Shown: in pieces, positions 41,633 through 49,565 of the stretch | Position numbering within the stretch: position 1 is the stretch's first letter | Layout: the number at the start of each line of letters is the position of its first letter | From: Clostridiales bacterium | Lineage (GTDB): Bacteria > Bacillota > Clostridia > Saccharofermentanales > Saccharofermentanaceae | Length of the DNA stretch: 64,000 nucleotides | Assembly: GCA_017527865.1 (NCBI GenBank) | Contig: JAFXPN010000013.1 | Coordinates: 1 to 64,000 of the forward strand | Direction: 5' to 3' | The notes under the pieces: generated by a model | Seen by the model: only the letters and a program-made list of their open reading frames with translations | Database searches by the model: none | Told to the model about the DNA's origin: nothing | Program-made: the position numbers and the translations under genes

Positions 41633-43008
41633 AATACGATGTGATCATTATCGGCGCCGGACCCGGAGGGATATTCTCGGCTTATGAGTTGATGAAGATC
41701 GCTCCTGAACTCAAGGTCTTGCTCCTTGAAGCAGGCAAGCCGCTCGAAGAACGCAAGTGCCCGATCGACGGTAAGAAGATAAAGTCATGCATCAACTGCA
41801 AGTCGTGTGCGGTTATGCGCGGATTCGGAGGCGCCGGTGCGTTTTCCGACGGCAAGTACAATATAACGAATGACTTCGGCGGAACTTTATATGAGCATAT
41901 CGGCAAAGAGACCGCTCTTGAACTCATGGAATATGTAGACAAGATCAATCTTGCGAACGGCGGTGAAGGGACTAAGCTCTATTCCACTGCAGGCACTTCG
42001 TTCAAGAAGATCTGCCTTGAGAACCGGCTTCATCTGCTCGATGCATCGGTAAGGCATCTCGGAACCGACAAGAATTATGAGGTCCTTGGGCATCTTTATG
42101 AGCAGCTCAAGGATAAGATCGATATCAGGTTCAACAGCAATGCCGACGCTCTGACTGTCAATGAGGACGGTACATATACGGTCAATTCAGGCGATGACTG
42201 TTTTACCTCTTCCAAGGTTATCGTTTCCGTGGGACGGTCGGGCAGCAAGTGGATGGAGAACATCTGCAGGAGCCTTGATATAGAGACTTTCTCCAACCGT
42301 GTCGATATCGGCGTCCGGGTGGAGCTTCCCGCGGTAGTTTTCTCTCATCTGACTTCCGAATTATATGAGTCGAAGATAGTTTACCGTACGGAGAAGTTTG
42401 AGGACCGTGTGAGGACTTTCTGCATGAATCCCAACGGTTATGTCGTCAATGAGAATACGAACGGCATCGTTACTGTGAACGGACACAGCTTCGATTCTCC
42501 GGAACTGCAGTCGGATAACACTAATTTTGCTCTTCTCGTTGCCAAGCATTTTTCTCAGCCTTTTAAGGACAGTAACGGATACGGAGAATCAATCGCCAGA
42601 CTTTCCAATATGCTCGGCGGCGGTGTAATAGTTCAAAGGTTCGGCGACCTTATGAGGGGAAGAAGGTCCAACGAAGAACGCATTGCCGAATCCACCGTGC
42701 GTCCGACATTACAGGCGACCCCGGGTGATCTGTCACTGGTGCTTCCCAAGAGGATACTCGACGGGATCATTGAGATGATCTATGCGCTCGATAAGATCGC
42801 GCCCGGAACTGCAAATGATGATACGCTGCTCTATGGCGTTGAAGTAAAGTTCTATAACATGGAAGTTGCGATCGATGAGCATCTTATGACGAAGTATCCG
42901 GGTCTTTACATCATCGGTGACGGTTCGGGTGTTACACATTCCCTTGCTCACGCATCGGCGAGCGGTGTCTATGTCGCAAGGCATATGACAGGTAATACCG
43001 ATCAATAG
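41629..43008 (+). CDS. FAD-dependent dehydrogenase (COG2509-like)
   Basis: The 459-residue protein has the FAD-binding GxGxxG motif DVIIIGAGPGGIFSAYEL, then a cysteine-rich segment CPIDGKKIKSCINCKSCAVM at about 43-63 that may bind a cluster or be redox-active, RGFGGAGAFSDGKYN, and near the C-terminus GLYIIGDGSGVTHSLAHA (FAD ribose). This fits the uncharacterised FAD-dependent dehydrogenases. Its overlap with the symporter suggests it acts on the transported compound, which is an inference. Confidence 0.88.
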   Translation: MKYDVIIIGAGPGGIFSAYELMKIAPELKVLLLEAGKPLEERKCPIDGKKIKSCINCKSCAVMRGFGGAGAFSDGKYNITNDFGGTLYEHIGKETALELMEYVDKINLANGGEGTKLYSTAGTSFKKICLENRLHLLDASVRHLGTDKNYEVLGHLYEQLKDKIDIRFNSNADALTVNEDGTYTVNSGDDCFTSSKVIVSVGRSGSKWMENICRSLDIETFSNRVDIGVRVELPAVVFSHLTSELYESKIVYRTEKFEDRVRTFCMNPNGYVVNENTNGIVTVNGHSFDSPELQSDNTNFALLVAKHFSQPFKDSNGYGESIARLSNMLGGGVIVQRFGDLMRGRRSNEERIAESTVRPTLQATPGDLSLVLPKRILDGIIEMIYALDKIAPGTANDDTLLYGVEVKFYNMEVAIDEHLMTKYPGLYIIGDGSGVTHSLAHASASGVYVARHMTGNTDQ

Positions 43009-43036
43009 CGGGTTTTGATGATCCGATAAAAACAGC

Positions 43037-43065
43037 TTGTTGATAACTGCCTGGGGTGGTACAAT
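43037..43065 (+). promoter_or_regulatory. tRNA-Ala promoter
   Basis: TTGTTG (43037-43042), 17 bases, TACAAT (43060-43065), 15 bases before the tRNA. Confidence 0.6.
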
Positions 43066-43080
43066 TAACGGGCTGAACAA

Positions 43081-43156
43081 GGGGCATTAGCTCAGCTGGG
43101 AGAGCGCTACGCTGGCAGCGTAGAGGTCACGGGTTCGAGCCCCGTATGCTCCACCA
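43081..43156 (+). tRNA. tRNA-Ala (GGC)
   Basis: This is a 76-base cloverleaf: acceptor GGGGCAT/ATGCTCC (one wobble), D-arm GCTC-AGCTGGGA-GAGC, anticodon stem CTACG/CGTAG with loop CTGGCAG (anticodon GGC), T-arm ACGGG-TTCGAGC-CCCGT and an encoded CCA. Confidence 0.98.
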
Positions 43157-43256
43157 AATATATTTGGATGTTGCAAAAAGCCAATGATTTCAGTGCTTAT
43201 ATGATTTTGGAACAGTCAATATAAAGAGTTTTGCGACAAATAACGTCCATTAAAAG

Positions 43257-43284
43257 CGACTAGAGAAATGCTCTAGTCGTTTTT
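43257..43284. terminator. Bidirectional terminator between tRNA-Ala and the island gene
   Basis: CGACTAGAG and CTCTAGTCG form a perfect 9-bp stem with a 5-base loop, followed by TTTTT on the plus strand and AAAA (U-run for the minus strand) before it. It separates convergent transcription. Confidence 0.85.
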
Positions 43285-43320
43285 AGTTTGCCTTAGAATT
43301 ATAATAATTTGATTTTTAAC

Positions 43321-44928
43321 CTAGAATATCTTTCTTAGGTCGTTGAAATCTGTAAAACCAAAATAATTCTTAATCGCAACTGTTTGTTCAGTTTCTCCCC
43401 ATTCTTTTATCATATACTTTTGAAAATCAGTATTATATGGTGAAGCTTTTAAGATGCTTAGGAAAGTTTCTAGTTTTCTTTCTTCTGGGAAATTAGGATG
43501 GGAGATATTCTGGAATATATTATTGGCCTTGGTTACATCTTCTTCAGATGGGAACCATATATTCTTTCCCGCGTTTCTCAATGAATAAGCCATGGTAAAA
43601 ACAACACTTTGATACTCTTGGAAGACAAGTTGATACAAGTCATCGAGTCTTATTCTTCCATATATTTCATTTTGCTGATACGGAGTAATACCTACCAGTG
43701 TGTTTACCGCTTTAGGAAACATATTTATCAATGAAGAATAGGCGTTGTTTTGGTTATTAGTTATTGTGCCTAATACTACAGTTATTACTGACTCTAAAAT
43801 CGTGGTCACATACTTGTATCCTTCTTCGTAATGAAACTCCTTTAATGAATCATGTGTAACATCCCATATTCCTTCTGCTATTAATATGTCTATGGCTTTA
43901 CCAATTACAATGTCTAGGTATTTGTCATATATCCATGGAAAGAAGTTTAAGAATGTCAGCAAATTATTTACTTTTCTTGAACACTCTTCCATCAACGCAT
44001 CTGTACAATCAGATGCAACAGTTCTGAACTTCATCAAATAACTATTGAATTGATCCATATCTGAAGAAATAACAAGGGTCTCATTTTCGATTTGAAACTC
44101 GCGTTGTTTCCCCTCAATCGTAACCCATTTTTCGTTTGCAGAAGTAATATTAACCGTTTCGATGATTGGTGATTCTTTAGTCTTATTTATATAATTTACT
44201 ACTTCAACTGCTTTATCTAATTTTTCTTTCGAGATTAATCGTATATCTATAGATGCATTATTAATTACAAATCTAACAATCCACCTATTGTTATCAATGC
44301 CTACCCATAAATCCGAAAATTTAACAATTCTACCTTGCATACCGCCAGTTGTACCATTGGATGCTATAAAGCTAGCTGTGGCTTTATAGCCACCTTGCAT
44401 TGTATAAATAATGACGTAATCATCATATACTTCAACTTTGGTGCACAAATCACTTTGGAATGTATATCGACATTTTTTCTGCCTTCCATGAGCTTTATCA
44501 ATATGCCAATTCGCATATTCTATTACTTGCATAAAACGTATTGAATCTCGCTCGAGAAAAGGCCAAGTTAACCATTTACCATAAGCTCGTGAAACAGCTA
44601 CTCCATTAATTAGACCTTTAGGTGCATTCATTAGCTCAATAGGATCAAGTTCTGAAAACGGATATTCAGAGTTATAATAGCATCCTTTTACAATTCTTCG
44701 CTCGAGTATAGATCTATCAGTAACAGCGAAGTATTCCTTTTGTTGACTGGTAAAATAAAATGTTTGAATAACAGAATAATTACTATAATTACTAGTAGTA
44801 GAAACAGAAGTGTTATTGTTGGATTGGACTTGTGAATCTGCCTTAATAGGTATATTGAAGCTAGTTCCACACTCCTTACAGAATTTTGCTGTTTCAGGAT
44901 TTTCCTTGTTGCACTTTTTACAAATCAT
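43321..44928 (-). CDS. Zinc-ribbon protein of unknown function, AT-rich
   Basis: The 535-residue protein opens with a zinc ribbon (MICKKCNKENPETAKFCKEC, about 1-22), then a Ser/Asn linker, a beta-rich region (about 55-250, FYFTSQQKEYFAVTDRSIL and later VEVYDDYVIIYTMQGG), and an alpha-helical C-terminal half. There are no membrane segments and no catalytic motif I recognise. Codons are strongly A/T-ended compared with flanking genes, so it was probably acquired. AAGGAG precedes the start on the minus strand. It forms the core of a small island after tRNA-Ala. Confidence 0.7.
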   Translation of the reverse strand: MICKKCNKENPETAKFCKECGTSFNIPIKADSQVQSNNNTSVSTTSNYSNYSVIQTFYFTSQQKEYFAVTDRSILERRIVKGCYYNSEYPFSELDPIELMNAPKGLINGVAVSRAYGKWLTWPFLERDSIRFMQVIEYANWHIDKAHGRQKKCRYTFQSDLCTKVEVYDDYVIIYTMQGGYKATASFIASNGTTGGMQGRIVKFSDLWVGIDNNRWIVRFVINNASIDIRLISKEKLDKAVEVVNYINKTKESPIIETVNITSANEKWVTIEGKQREFQIENETLVISSDMDQFNSYLMKFRTVASDCTDALMEECSRKVNNLLTFLNFFPWIYDKYLDIVIGKAIDILIAEGIWDVTHDSLKEFHYEEGYKYVTTILESVITVVLGTITNNQNNAYSSLINMFPKAVNTLVGITPYQQNEIYGRIRLDDLYQLVFQEYQSVVFTMAYSLRNAGKNIWFPSEEDVTKANNIFQNISHPNFPEERKLETFLSILKASPYNTDFQKYMIKEWGETEQTVAIKNYFGFTDFNDLRKIF

Positions 44929-45030
44929 AGGATAACTCCTTATTTGGAAATATTGAACTCCCTGATCATTTGTTGAAAAACATATGACCAGGGTTGCACG
45001 TTATAGTTTGGATTTGAAAGAGTATAATTC

Positions 45031-45321
45031 TTATCTAAGGAGATAAGTAATCCAAAATAACTCTATCAACAGAGTCGCTCCTCCACAAGCAATACCGGTG
45101 ATAGCAAAGTTTTTACCGCCTTTTTTGGTACCAAGTGAGATTGATCCAAGAACAATTCCTGTTATTCCTCCCAAGAGCGAAATAAGTGGATTCAATAAAA
45201 ATAATAAGATACTACCTATGCTTGTAAACATTGAAGCTAATGCTAATCCTTTACTTTCAGGTACAGGTTGAGGGGGCATGTTAAACTGTGAGTTAAAATT
45301 GTTAAAACCTTCGTTGTTCAT
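45031..45321 (-). CDS. Small DUF4190-like membrane protein
   Basis: The 96-residue protein has an Asn/Pro-rich start (NNFNSQFNMPPQPVPE), two membrane helices (about 26-55 and 66-93) and a SLGTKKGGKNFAITG turn, as in DUF4190-type proteins. Its role is unknown. GGAGGT precedes the ATG by 7 bases. A structured leader with a terminator lies directly upstream, so expression is probably controlled by attenuation. Confidence 0.75.
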   Translation of the reverse strand: MNNEGFNNFNSQFNMPPQPVPESKGLALASMFTSIGSILLFLLNPLISLLGGITGIVLGSISLGTKKGGKNFAITGIACGGATLLIELFWITYLLR

Positions 45322-45480
45322 AATAAAGACCTCCGTAAAATAAAAAGTGTGCAGCCGGAGCTACACACCGAAAACCGTCAGCTCCGATTGCTGCGACACA
45401 ACTCATTCTACAGAAGAATGAAGGAGTCCGACGTTTTTACCAAAACATCGTCTTCTGTAGAACTATGCAGTTGTGTCGCA
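45322..45480 (-). ncRNA. Structured leader RNA with terminator/antiterminator
   Basis: Minus-strand order: TGCGACACAACT (45480-45469) pairs with AGTTGTGTCGCA (45403-45392); inside, TTCTACAGAAGA (45462-45451) pairs with TCTTCTGTAGAA (45417-45406); inside that CGATGTTTT-ggta-AAAACGTCG (45450-45429) makes a third helix (one G-U). Downstream CGGAGCT (45386-45380) can pair with AGCTCCG (45362-45356). A competing hairpin GTGTGTAGC-TCCG-GCTGCACAC (45368-45347) is followed by TTTTT. The two share bases 45356-45362, so they exclude each other. The DUF4190-like start codon follows 21 bases after the U-run. It matches no riboswitch class I can recall. It could also be a small RNA that ends at this terminator. 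Confidence 0.72.
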
Positions 45481-45485
45481 CCACT

Positions 45486-45514
45486 ATTTTACGACACACA
45501 AATAGAAATGTCTT
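45486..45514 (-). promoter_or_regulatory. Promoter of the structured leader
   Basis: AAGACA (45514-45509) and TAAAAT (45491-45486) are 17 bases apart on the minus strand. Transcription would start at or just before the first helix (about 45480-45484). Confidence 0.6.
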
Positions 45515-45705
45515 TAATCACAAAGATTGTTTACAAACCATTAATAGCTTCTTTTAATTGCAAATGTAAATATCTTTAATGCTAGATTGGAATACCTGTA
45601 GTTGCCGTTCATTATTCATTAACAATGAGAGACTTTTATTGTTGTACAAACTGATACCTCATCAAAATAGGGCGTATTGCCGATATATATGAAGGGGTCT
45701 TTTTT
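45515..45705. other. AT-rich stretch without recognisable genes
   Basis: No coding region, repeat or promoter can be supported here. The base composition returns to that of the core genome at about 45650, which I take as the approximate right end of the AT-rich island. Confidence 0.5.
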
Positions 45706-45852
45706 ATGACCGTAATACATTTTCCGTTTACGCAGATCAAGGAATCTGCCAAGATCAAAGAACTCAAGGACAGATTCAGTTCGCTTCTTGATAATCTTCC
45801 CGGCATGGCGTTTACGAAAGATGCCCAAACAGGTGTTTATCTTGCCTGTTGA
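45706..45852 (+). pseudogene. PAS-domain gene fragment
   Basis: A 48-codon frame ends with FSSLLDNLPGMAFTKDAQTG and VYLAC before a stop. This is the beginning of a PAS domain as found in clostridial PAS-GGDEF proteins (normally continuing ACNQAFAEY). No downstream part of the domain is present, so it is a remnant. It has no ribosome site and its upstream helix KESAKIKELKDR fits an inter-domain linker. Confidence 0.55.
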
Positions 45853-46158
45853 AACGGACACCCTGATCCGTGTCCTGGGTGAGTTGATCTACGAGGCAGA
45901 GGAGAACCTGACCATTTAACGGCTGATCCCGGAAGCGCTGTTCGGTTGACATATCCTGTGGCCTGAAGTAGTATTTGTTGATATTGAAATAAAGAAGGAG
46001 GACGCGTCATGGACGGCACAGATTCTGCCCAATCGGCATATCGAAGTACGCAGGTGAAGACTGATTCAGGACGCTCCTTGATCTAAGCTTTATGCATTTT
46101 TACCGGGCCGCCTGAATAGTTTCCTTGTTTGGATAAATTCCAATGAAGGAGGTGCGCG
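45853..46158 (+). other. Gene debris, no intact gene
   Basis: Short open stretches such as PVETDTLIRVLGELIYEAEE (about 45837-45918) and WPEVVFVDIEIKKEDASW (about 45950-46020) look like coding sequence by codon use but are broken by stops and cannot be assigned. GGAGGTGCGCG at the end is the ribosome site of mgtE. Confidence 0.4.
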
Positions 46159-47532
46159 ATGGCGGCACAGGATGTTATGGTCGGGAAGACGATCCCTGCT
46201 CTTCTCGAAGGTAAAAAATACCAGACACTTAAGGATATTCTCACAACGATGGAACCGTCGGATATCGTGGCGGTCTTTGAAGATATGGATGAGGAGAAGA
46301 TACCTCTTTTGTTCAGGCTGCTCCCGAAGGAAACAGGCGCGGAGGTGTTTGCCGAACTCGATCCCGACTGGCAGGAGCTCCTGATCAAGGGCTTCTCCGA
46401 TACCGAGCTTCATGAGGTCGTTAACGAACTTTATGTCGACGATGCGGCTGATCTTGTGGACGAGATGCCTGCGAATGTCGTTAAGAGGATACTCGCCCAG
46501 GCAGATCCCGAGATGCGCAAGGAGATCAATGAGATATTGAGATTCCCCGATAACTCCGCGGGTTCCGTCATGACCACCGAGTATGTTTCTTTAAGGCCCA
46601 GGATGACAGTTGCCGAGGCCATAATCAGGATCAGAAGGACCGGTGTGGACAAGGAGACCATCTATACCTGTTATGTGACTGAGGAAAGAAAACTTCTGGG
46701 CGTCGTATCCGTAAAAGACCTTCTGCTTGCTCCTGATGACGATACCGCCGTGTGTGACATAATGGATGAGAATGTAATCTCCGTTAGTACGCTGACTGAC
46801 CAGGAAGAAGTTGCCCAGATGTTCTCAAAGTATAATTTCCTGGCGCTGCCTGTCGTTGACAGCGGCGGACGGATGGTCGGCATCATCACATTCGATGACG
46901 CTATGGATATCCTCGAGGAGGAGACCACGGAGGATATCGAGAAGATGGCCGGTATGCTTCCGTCAGAGAAGACATATCTTAAGTCATCTGCATTGGACCT
47001 TTTCCGCAACAGGATCCCCTGGCTTGCTCTGCTTATGGTGTCGGCGACTTTTACCGGAATGATCATAACGGGATTTGAAAGCGCGCTTGCAGCGCAGGTC
47101 GTTCTTACTGCATTTATCCCGATGCTGATGGACACCGGAGGAAATTCCGGATCGCAGGCTTCGGTCACCGTCATAAGAGCTTTGAGCCTCGGCGAACTCG
47201 AATTCAGGGATGTTCCAAAGGTCATATGGAAAGAGATACAGACTTCCGTCCTTTGCGGCGTGAGCCTTGCGTTCATTTGCTTTGCAAAGATCATGCTCTT
47301 TGACCGCCTTGTGCTCGGAAATACTGATATAACTGTCATGACTGCCTTTGTTGTGTGCTTTACCATGGCGGTTACGGTTCTTATAGCTAAGCTCGTAGGA
47401 TGTACGCTTCCCATGATAGCAAAGAGGATAGGATTCGACCCTGCCGTTATGGCGAGCCCTTTTATAACAACGATAGTCGATGCTCTGTCACTTCTCATAT
47501 ATTTCGGCATAGCGAATGCTTTCCTCTTCTAG
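46159..47532 (+). CDS. mgtE: Magnesium transporter MgtE
   Basis: The 457-residue protein has the N-terminal helical MgtE_N superhelix (about 15-130), a CBS-domain pair (about 135-255, SVMTTEYVSL, ISVSTLTDQEEVAQMFSKYN, LPVVDSGGRMVGIITFDDA), a linking helix and a five-helix membrane domain with LMDTGGNSGSQASVTVIRAL and the pore motif MASPFITTIVDALSLLIYFG. MgtE is a Mg2+-gated Mg2+ channel; the N and CBS domains sense internal Mg2+. GGAGG precedes the start. No Mg riboswitch is seen upstream. Confidence 0.97.
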   Translation: MAAQDVMVGKTIPALLEGKKYQTLKDILTTMEPSDIVAVFEDMDEEKIPLLFRLLPKETGAEVFAELDPDWQELLIKGFSDTELHEVVNELYVDDAADLVDEMPANVVKRILAQADPEMRKEINEILRFPDNSAGSVMTTEYVSLRPRMTVAEAIIRIRRTGVDKETIYTCYVTEERKLLGVVSVKDLLLAPDDDTAVCDIMDENVISVSTLTDQEEVAQMFSKYNFLALPVVDSGGRMVGIITFDDAMDILEEETTEDIEKMAGMLPSEKTYLKSSALDLFRNRIPWLALLMVSATFTGMIITGFESALAAQVVLTAFIPMLMDTGGNSGSQASVTVIRALSLGELEFRDVPKVIWKEIQTSVLCGVSLAFICFAKIMLFDRLVLGNTDITVMTAFVVCFTMAVTVLIAKLVGCTLPMIAKRIGFDPAVMASPFITTIVDALSLLIYFGIANAFLF

Positions 47533-47556
47533 AAAAGAGTATGTCGGTTCTTCAAA

Positions 47557-47586
47557 TTGACAAGCACAAGGCTTGAAACTTATAAT
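47557..47586 (+). promoter_or_regulatory. Promoter of the aconitase operon
   Basis: TTGACA (47557-47562), 18 bases, TATAAT (47581-47586). The leader is about 40 bases and ends in a GGAGG ribosome site. Confidence 0.8.
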
Positions 47587-47630
47587 CTCTACCGTAAAAA
47601 ATAAGTAAATATATATATCGGAGGCTTTAT

Positions 47631-49565
47631 ATGGGATATACAATATCGCAGAAGATCATCAAGGACCATCTTCTTTCCGGTCAGATGAACGTCGGTGAGG
47701 AGATCGCTTTAAGGATCGATCAGACTTTGACACAGGATTCAACCGGCACCATGGCTTACCTGCAGTTTGAAGCGCTCGGTATCGATCAGGTGAAGACAAA
47801 GCTGTCCGTAGCTTATATCGATCACAATATGCTTCAGTCGGGATTCGAGAATGCCGATGACCATAAGTACATTCAGACAGTAACAAACAAGCACGGCATC
47901 AGATTCAGCCGTCCCGGCAACGGTGTCTGCCATCAGGTTCACATCGAGAGATTCGGTGTTCCGGGCCAGACATTGCTCGGTTCTGACTCGCACACACCGA
48001 CATGTGGCGGTATCGGAATGCTCGCTATCGGCGCAGGAGGACTCGATGTTGCAGTCGCGATGGGCGGCGGTCCTTACTACATCACGATGCCTAAGATGGT
48101 AAGAGTTACGTTGAAGAATAAGCTCGCTCCCTGGACAACAGCAAAGGACATCATCCTTGAGGTTCTCCGCATCATGTCCGTTAAGGGCGGTGTAGGAAAG
48201 ATCGTAGAGTACGCAGGCGACGGACTTGAGTATCTCACAGTCCCTGAGAGAGCTACGATCACAAACATGGGTGCCGAGCTCGGTGCTACAACATCCGTTT
48301 TCCCTTCTGATGAAGTTACTAAGGCTTTCCTTAAGGCTCAGGGAAGAGAAGAGGTATGGACAGAACTCAAGGCTGATGATGATGTGGTCTATGATGAGGA
48401 GATCGAGATCGATCTTTCCACACTCGTACCTCTCGTTGCCAAGCCGCACATGCCCGACCAGGTTGTAACCGTTAAGGAGATCGAAGGCCTTAAGGTTGAC
48501 CAGTGCTGCATCGGTTCCTGCACAAACTCTTCACTTTACGACATGCTCAAGGTTGCTAAGATCCTTAAGGACCACACAGTTCACCCTGATGTTTCTCTTG
48601 TTATCGCTCCCGGATCCAAGCAGGTATTCAATATGCTTGCCGAGTGCGGCGCGCTGGCTGACATGATCGAGGCGGGCGCACGTATCATCGAGTGCGGATG
48701 CGGACCTTGTATCGGTATGGGACAGTCTCCTAAGACTAACGCCGTATCCTTGAGAACAAACAACAGAAACTTCTACGGAAGATCCGGAACCAAGTCTGCT
48801 TCCATCTATCTCGTAAGCCCTGAAGTGGCGGCCGTTGCAGCCATCACGGGAGTTGTTACCAACCCCGCAGACTTCGGTGAGCCCCCGGTAGTATCCATGC
48901 CTGATTCCTTCAAGGTCAACGACAACATGGTTATCCTGCCTTCAGCAACACCCGATGACGTTGAAGTAGTAAGAGGACCTAACATCAAGCCTTTCCCGGC
49001 TCACCACAAGCTTGCTGATACAGTTGAGGGCAAGACATTGATCAAGGTCGAGGACAATATCACGACAGACCACATCATGCCTTCGAACGCTAAGCTCCTG
49101 CCGTTCAGATCCAATATCCCCTATCTTGCAGACTACTGTCTCACACCTTGTGATGAGAAGTTCCCTGAAAGAGCTAAGGAGAATAACGGCGGATTCATCA
49201 TCGGCGGACAGAACTACGGTCAGGGTTCTTCAAGAGAGCACGCTGCGCTTGCTCCGCTTCAGCTCGGAGTTAAGGGCGTTATAGCACTCTCGTTCGCAAG
49301 GATACATATGGCTAACCTCATCAACAACGGTATCCTTCCTCTCACATTCAAGGATGCTGCTGACTACGATAAGATCAACATGCTCGACGATCTCGTTATC
49401 GAGAATGCAAGAGAGCAGGTTGAGGCTGCCGCCACCGGTAAGACTGTTACGATCACAAACAAGACTCAGGGTTACTCATTCGAGACTGAGCTCGTTATCT
49501 CCGACAGACAGAAGGATATGCTGCTTGCCGGCGGACTTCTTAATTACACCAAGGAGAATGCCTGA
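47631..49565 (+). CDS. Aconitate hydratase
   Basis: This 644-residue 4Fe-4S hydro-lyase converts citrate to isocitrate. Motifs: LLGSDSHTPTCGGIGMLAIG (first cluster cysteine), CIGSCTNSS, IECGCGPCIGMGQSPK (the last two cluster ligands), and the swivelling domain with GQNYGQGSSREHAALAP. It belongs to the shorter, 640-residue, LeuC/homoaconitase-like group of bacterial aconitases. It is followed directly by citrate synthase (TGATG overlap), so the pair makes isocitrate for 2-oxoglutarate and glutamate synthesis. Codon use is strongly biased, as for abundant proteins. Confidence 0.95.
   Translation: MGYTISQKIIKDHLLSGQMNVGEEIALRIDQTLTQDSTGTMAYLQFEALGIDQVKTKLSVAYIDHNMLQSGFENADDHKYIQTVTNKHGIRFSRPGNGVCHQVHIERFGVPGQTLLGSDSHTPTCGGIGMLAIGAGGLDVAVAMGGGPYYITMPKMVRVTLKNKLAPWTTAKDIILEVLRIMSVKGGVGKIVEYAGDGLEYLTVPERATITNMGAELGATTSVFPSDEVTKAFLKAQGREEVWTELKADDDVVYDEEIEIDLSTLVPLVAKPHMPDQVVTVKEIEGLKVDQCCIGSCTNSSLYDMLKVAKILKDHTVHPDVSLVIAPGSKQVFNMLAECGALADMIEAGARIIECGCGPCIGMGQSPKTNAVSLRTNNRNFYGRSGTKSASIYLVSPEVAAVAAITGVVTNPADFGEPPVVSMPDSFKVNDNMVILPSATPDDVEVVRGPNIKPFPAHHKLADTVEGKTLIKVEDNITTDHIMPSNAKLLPFRSNIPYLADYCLTPCDEKFPERAKENNGGFIIGGQNYGQGSSREHAALAPLQLGVKGVIALSFARIHMANLINNGILPLTFKDAADYDKINMLDDLVIENAREQVEAAATGKTVTITNKTQGYSFETELVISDRQKDMLLAGGLLNYTKENA

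Noticed and set aside
43047..43070. GGGGTGGTACAATT resembles the T-box core GGTGGTACC
   Set aside because: The rest of the T-box (specifier stem, terminator) is absent, a tRNA and not an amino acid gene follows, and the bases serve as the tRNA-Ala -10 region.
45392..45480. The long inverted repeat as a MITE or transposon end
   Set aside because: No target-site duplication is seen, a promoter and a terminator/antiterminator fit the minus strand exactly, and no second copy occurs in the window. It remains the main alternative to the leader RNA reading.
43226..45505. TTTTGCGACAAATA (about 43229) and TTTTACGACACACAAATA (about 45487) as possible att repeats of the island
   Set aside because: They differ in several positions and do not include the tRNA 3' end, so I cannot call them attachment sites.
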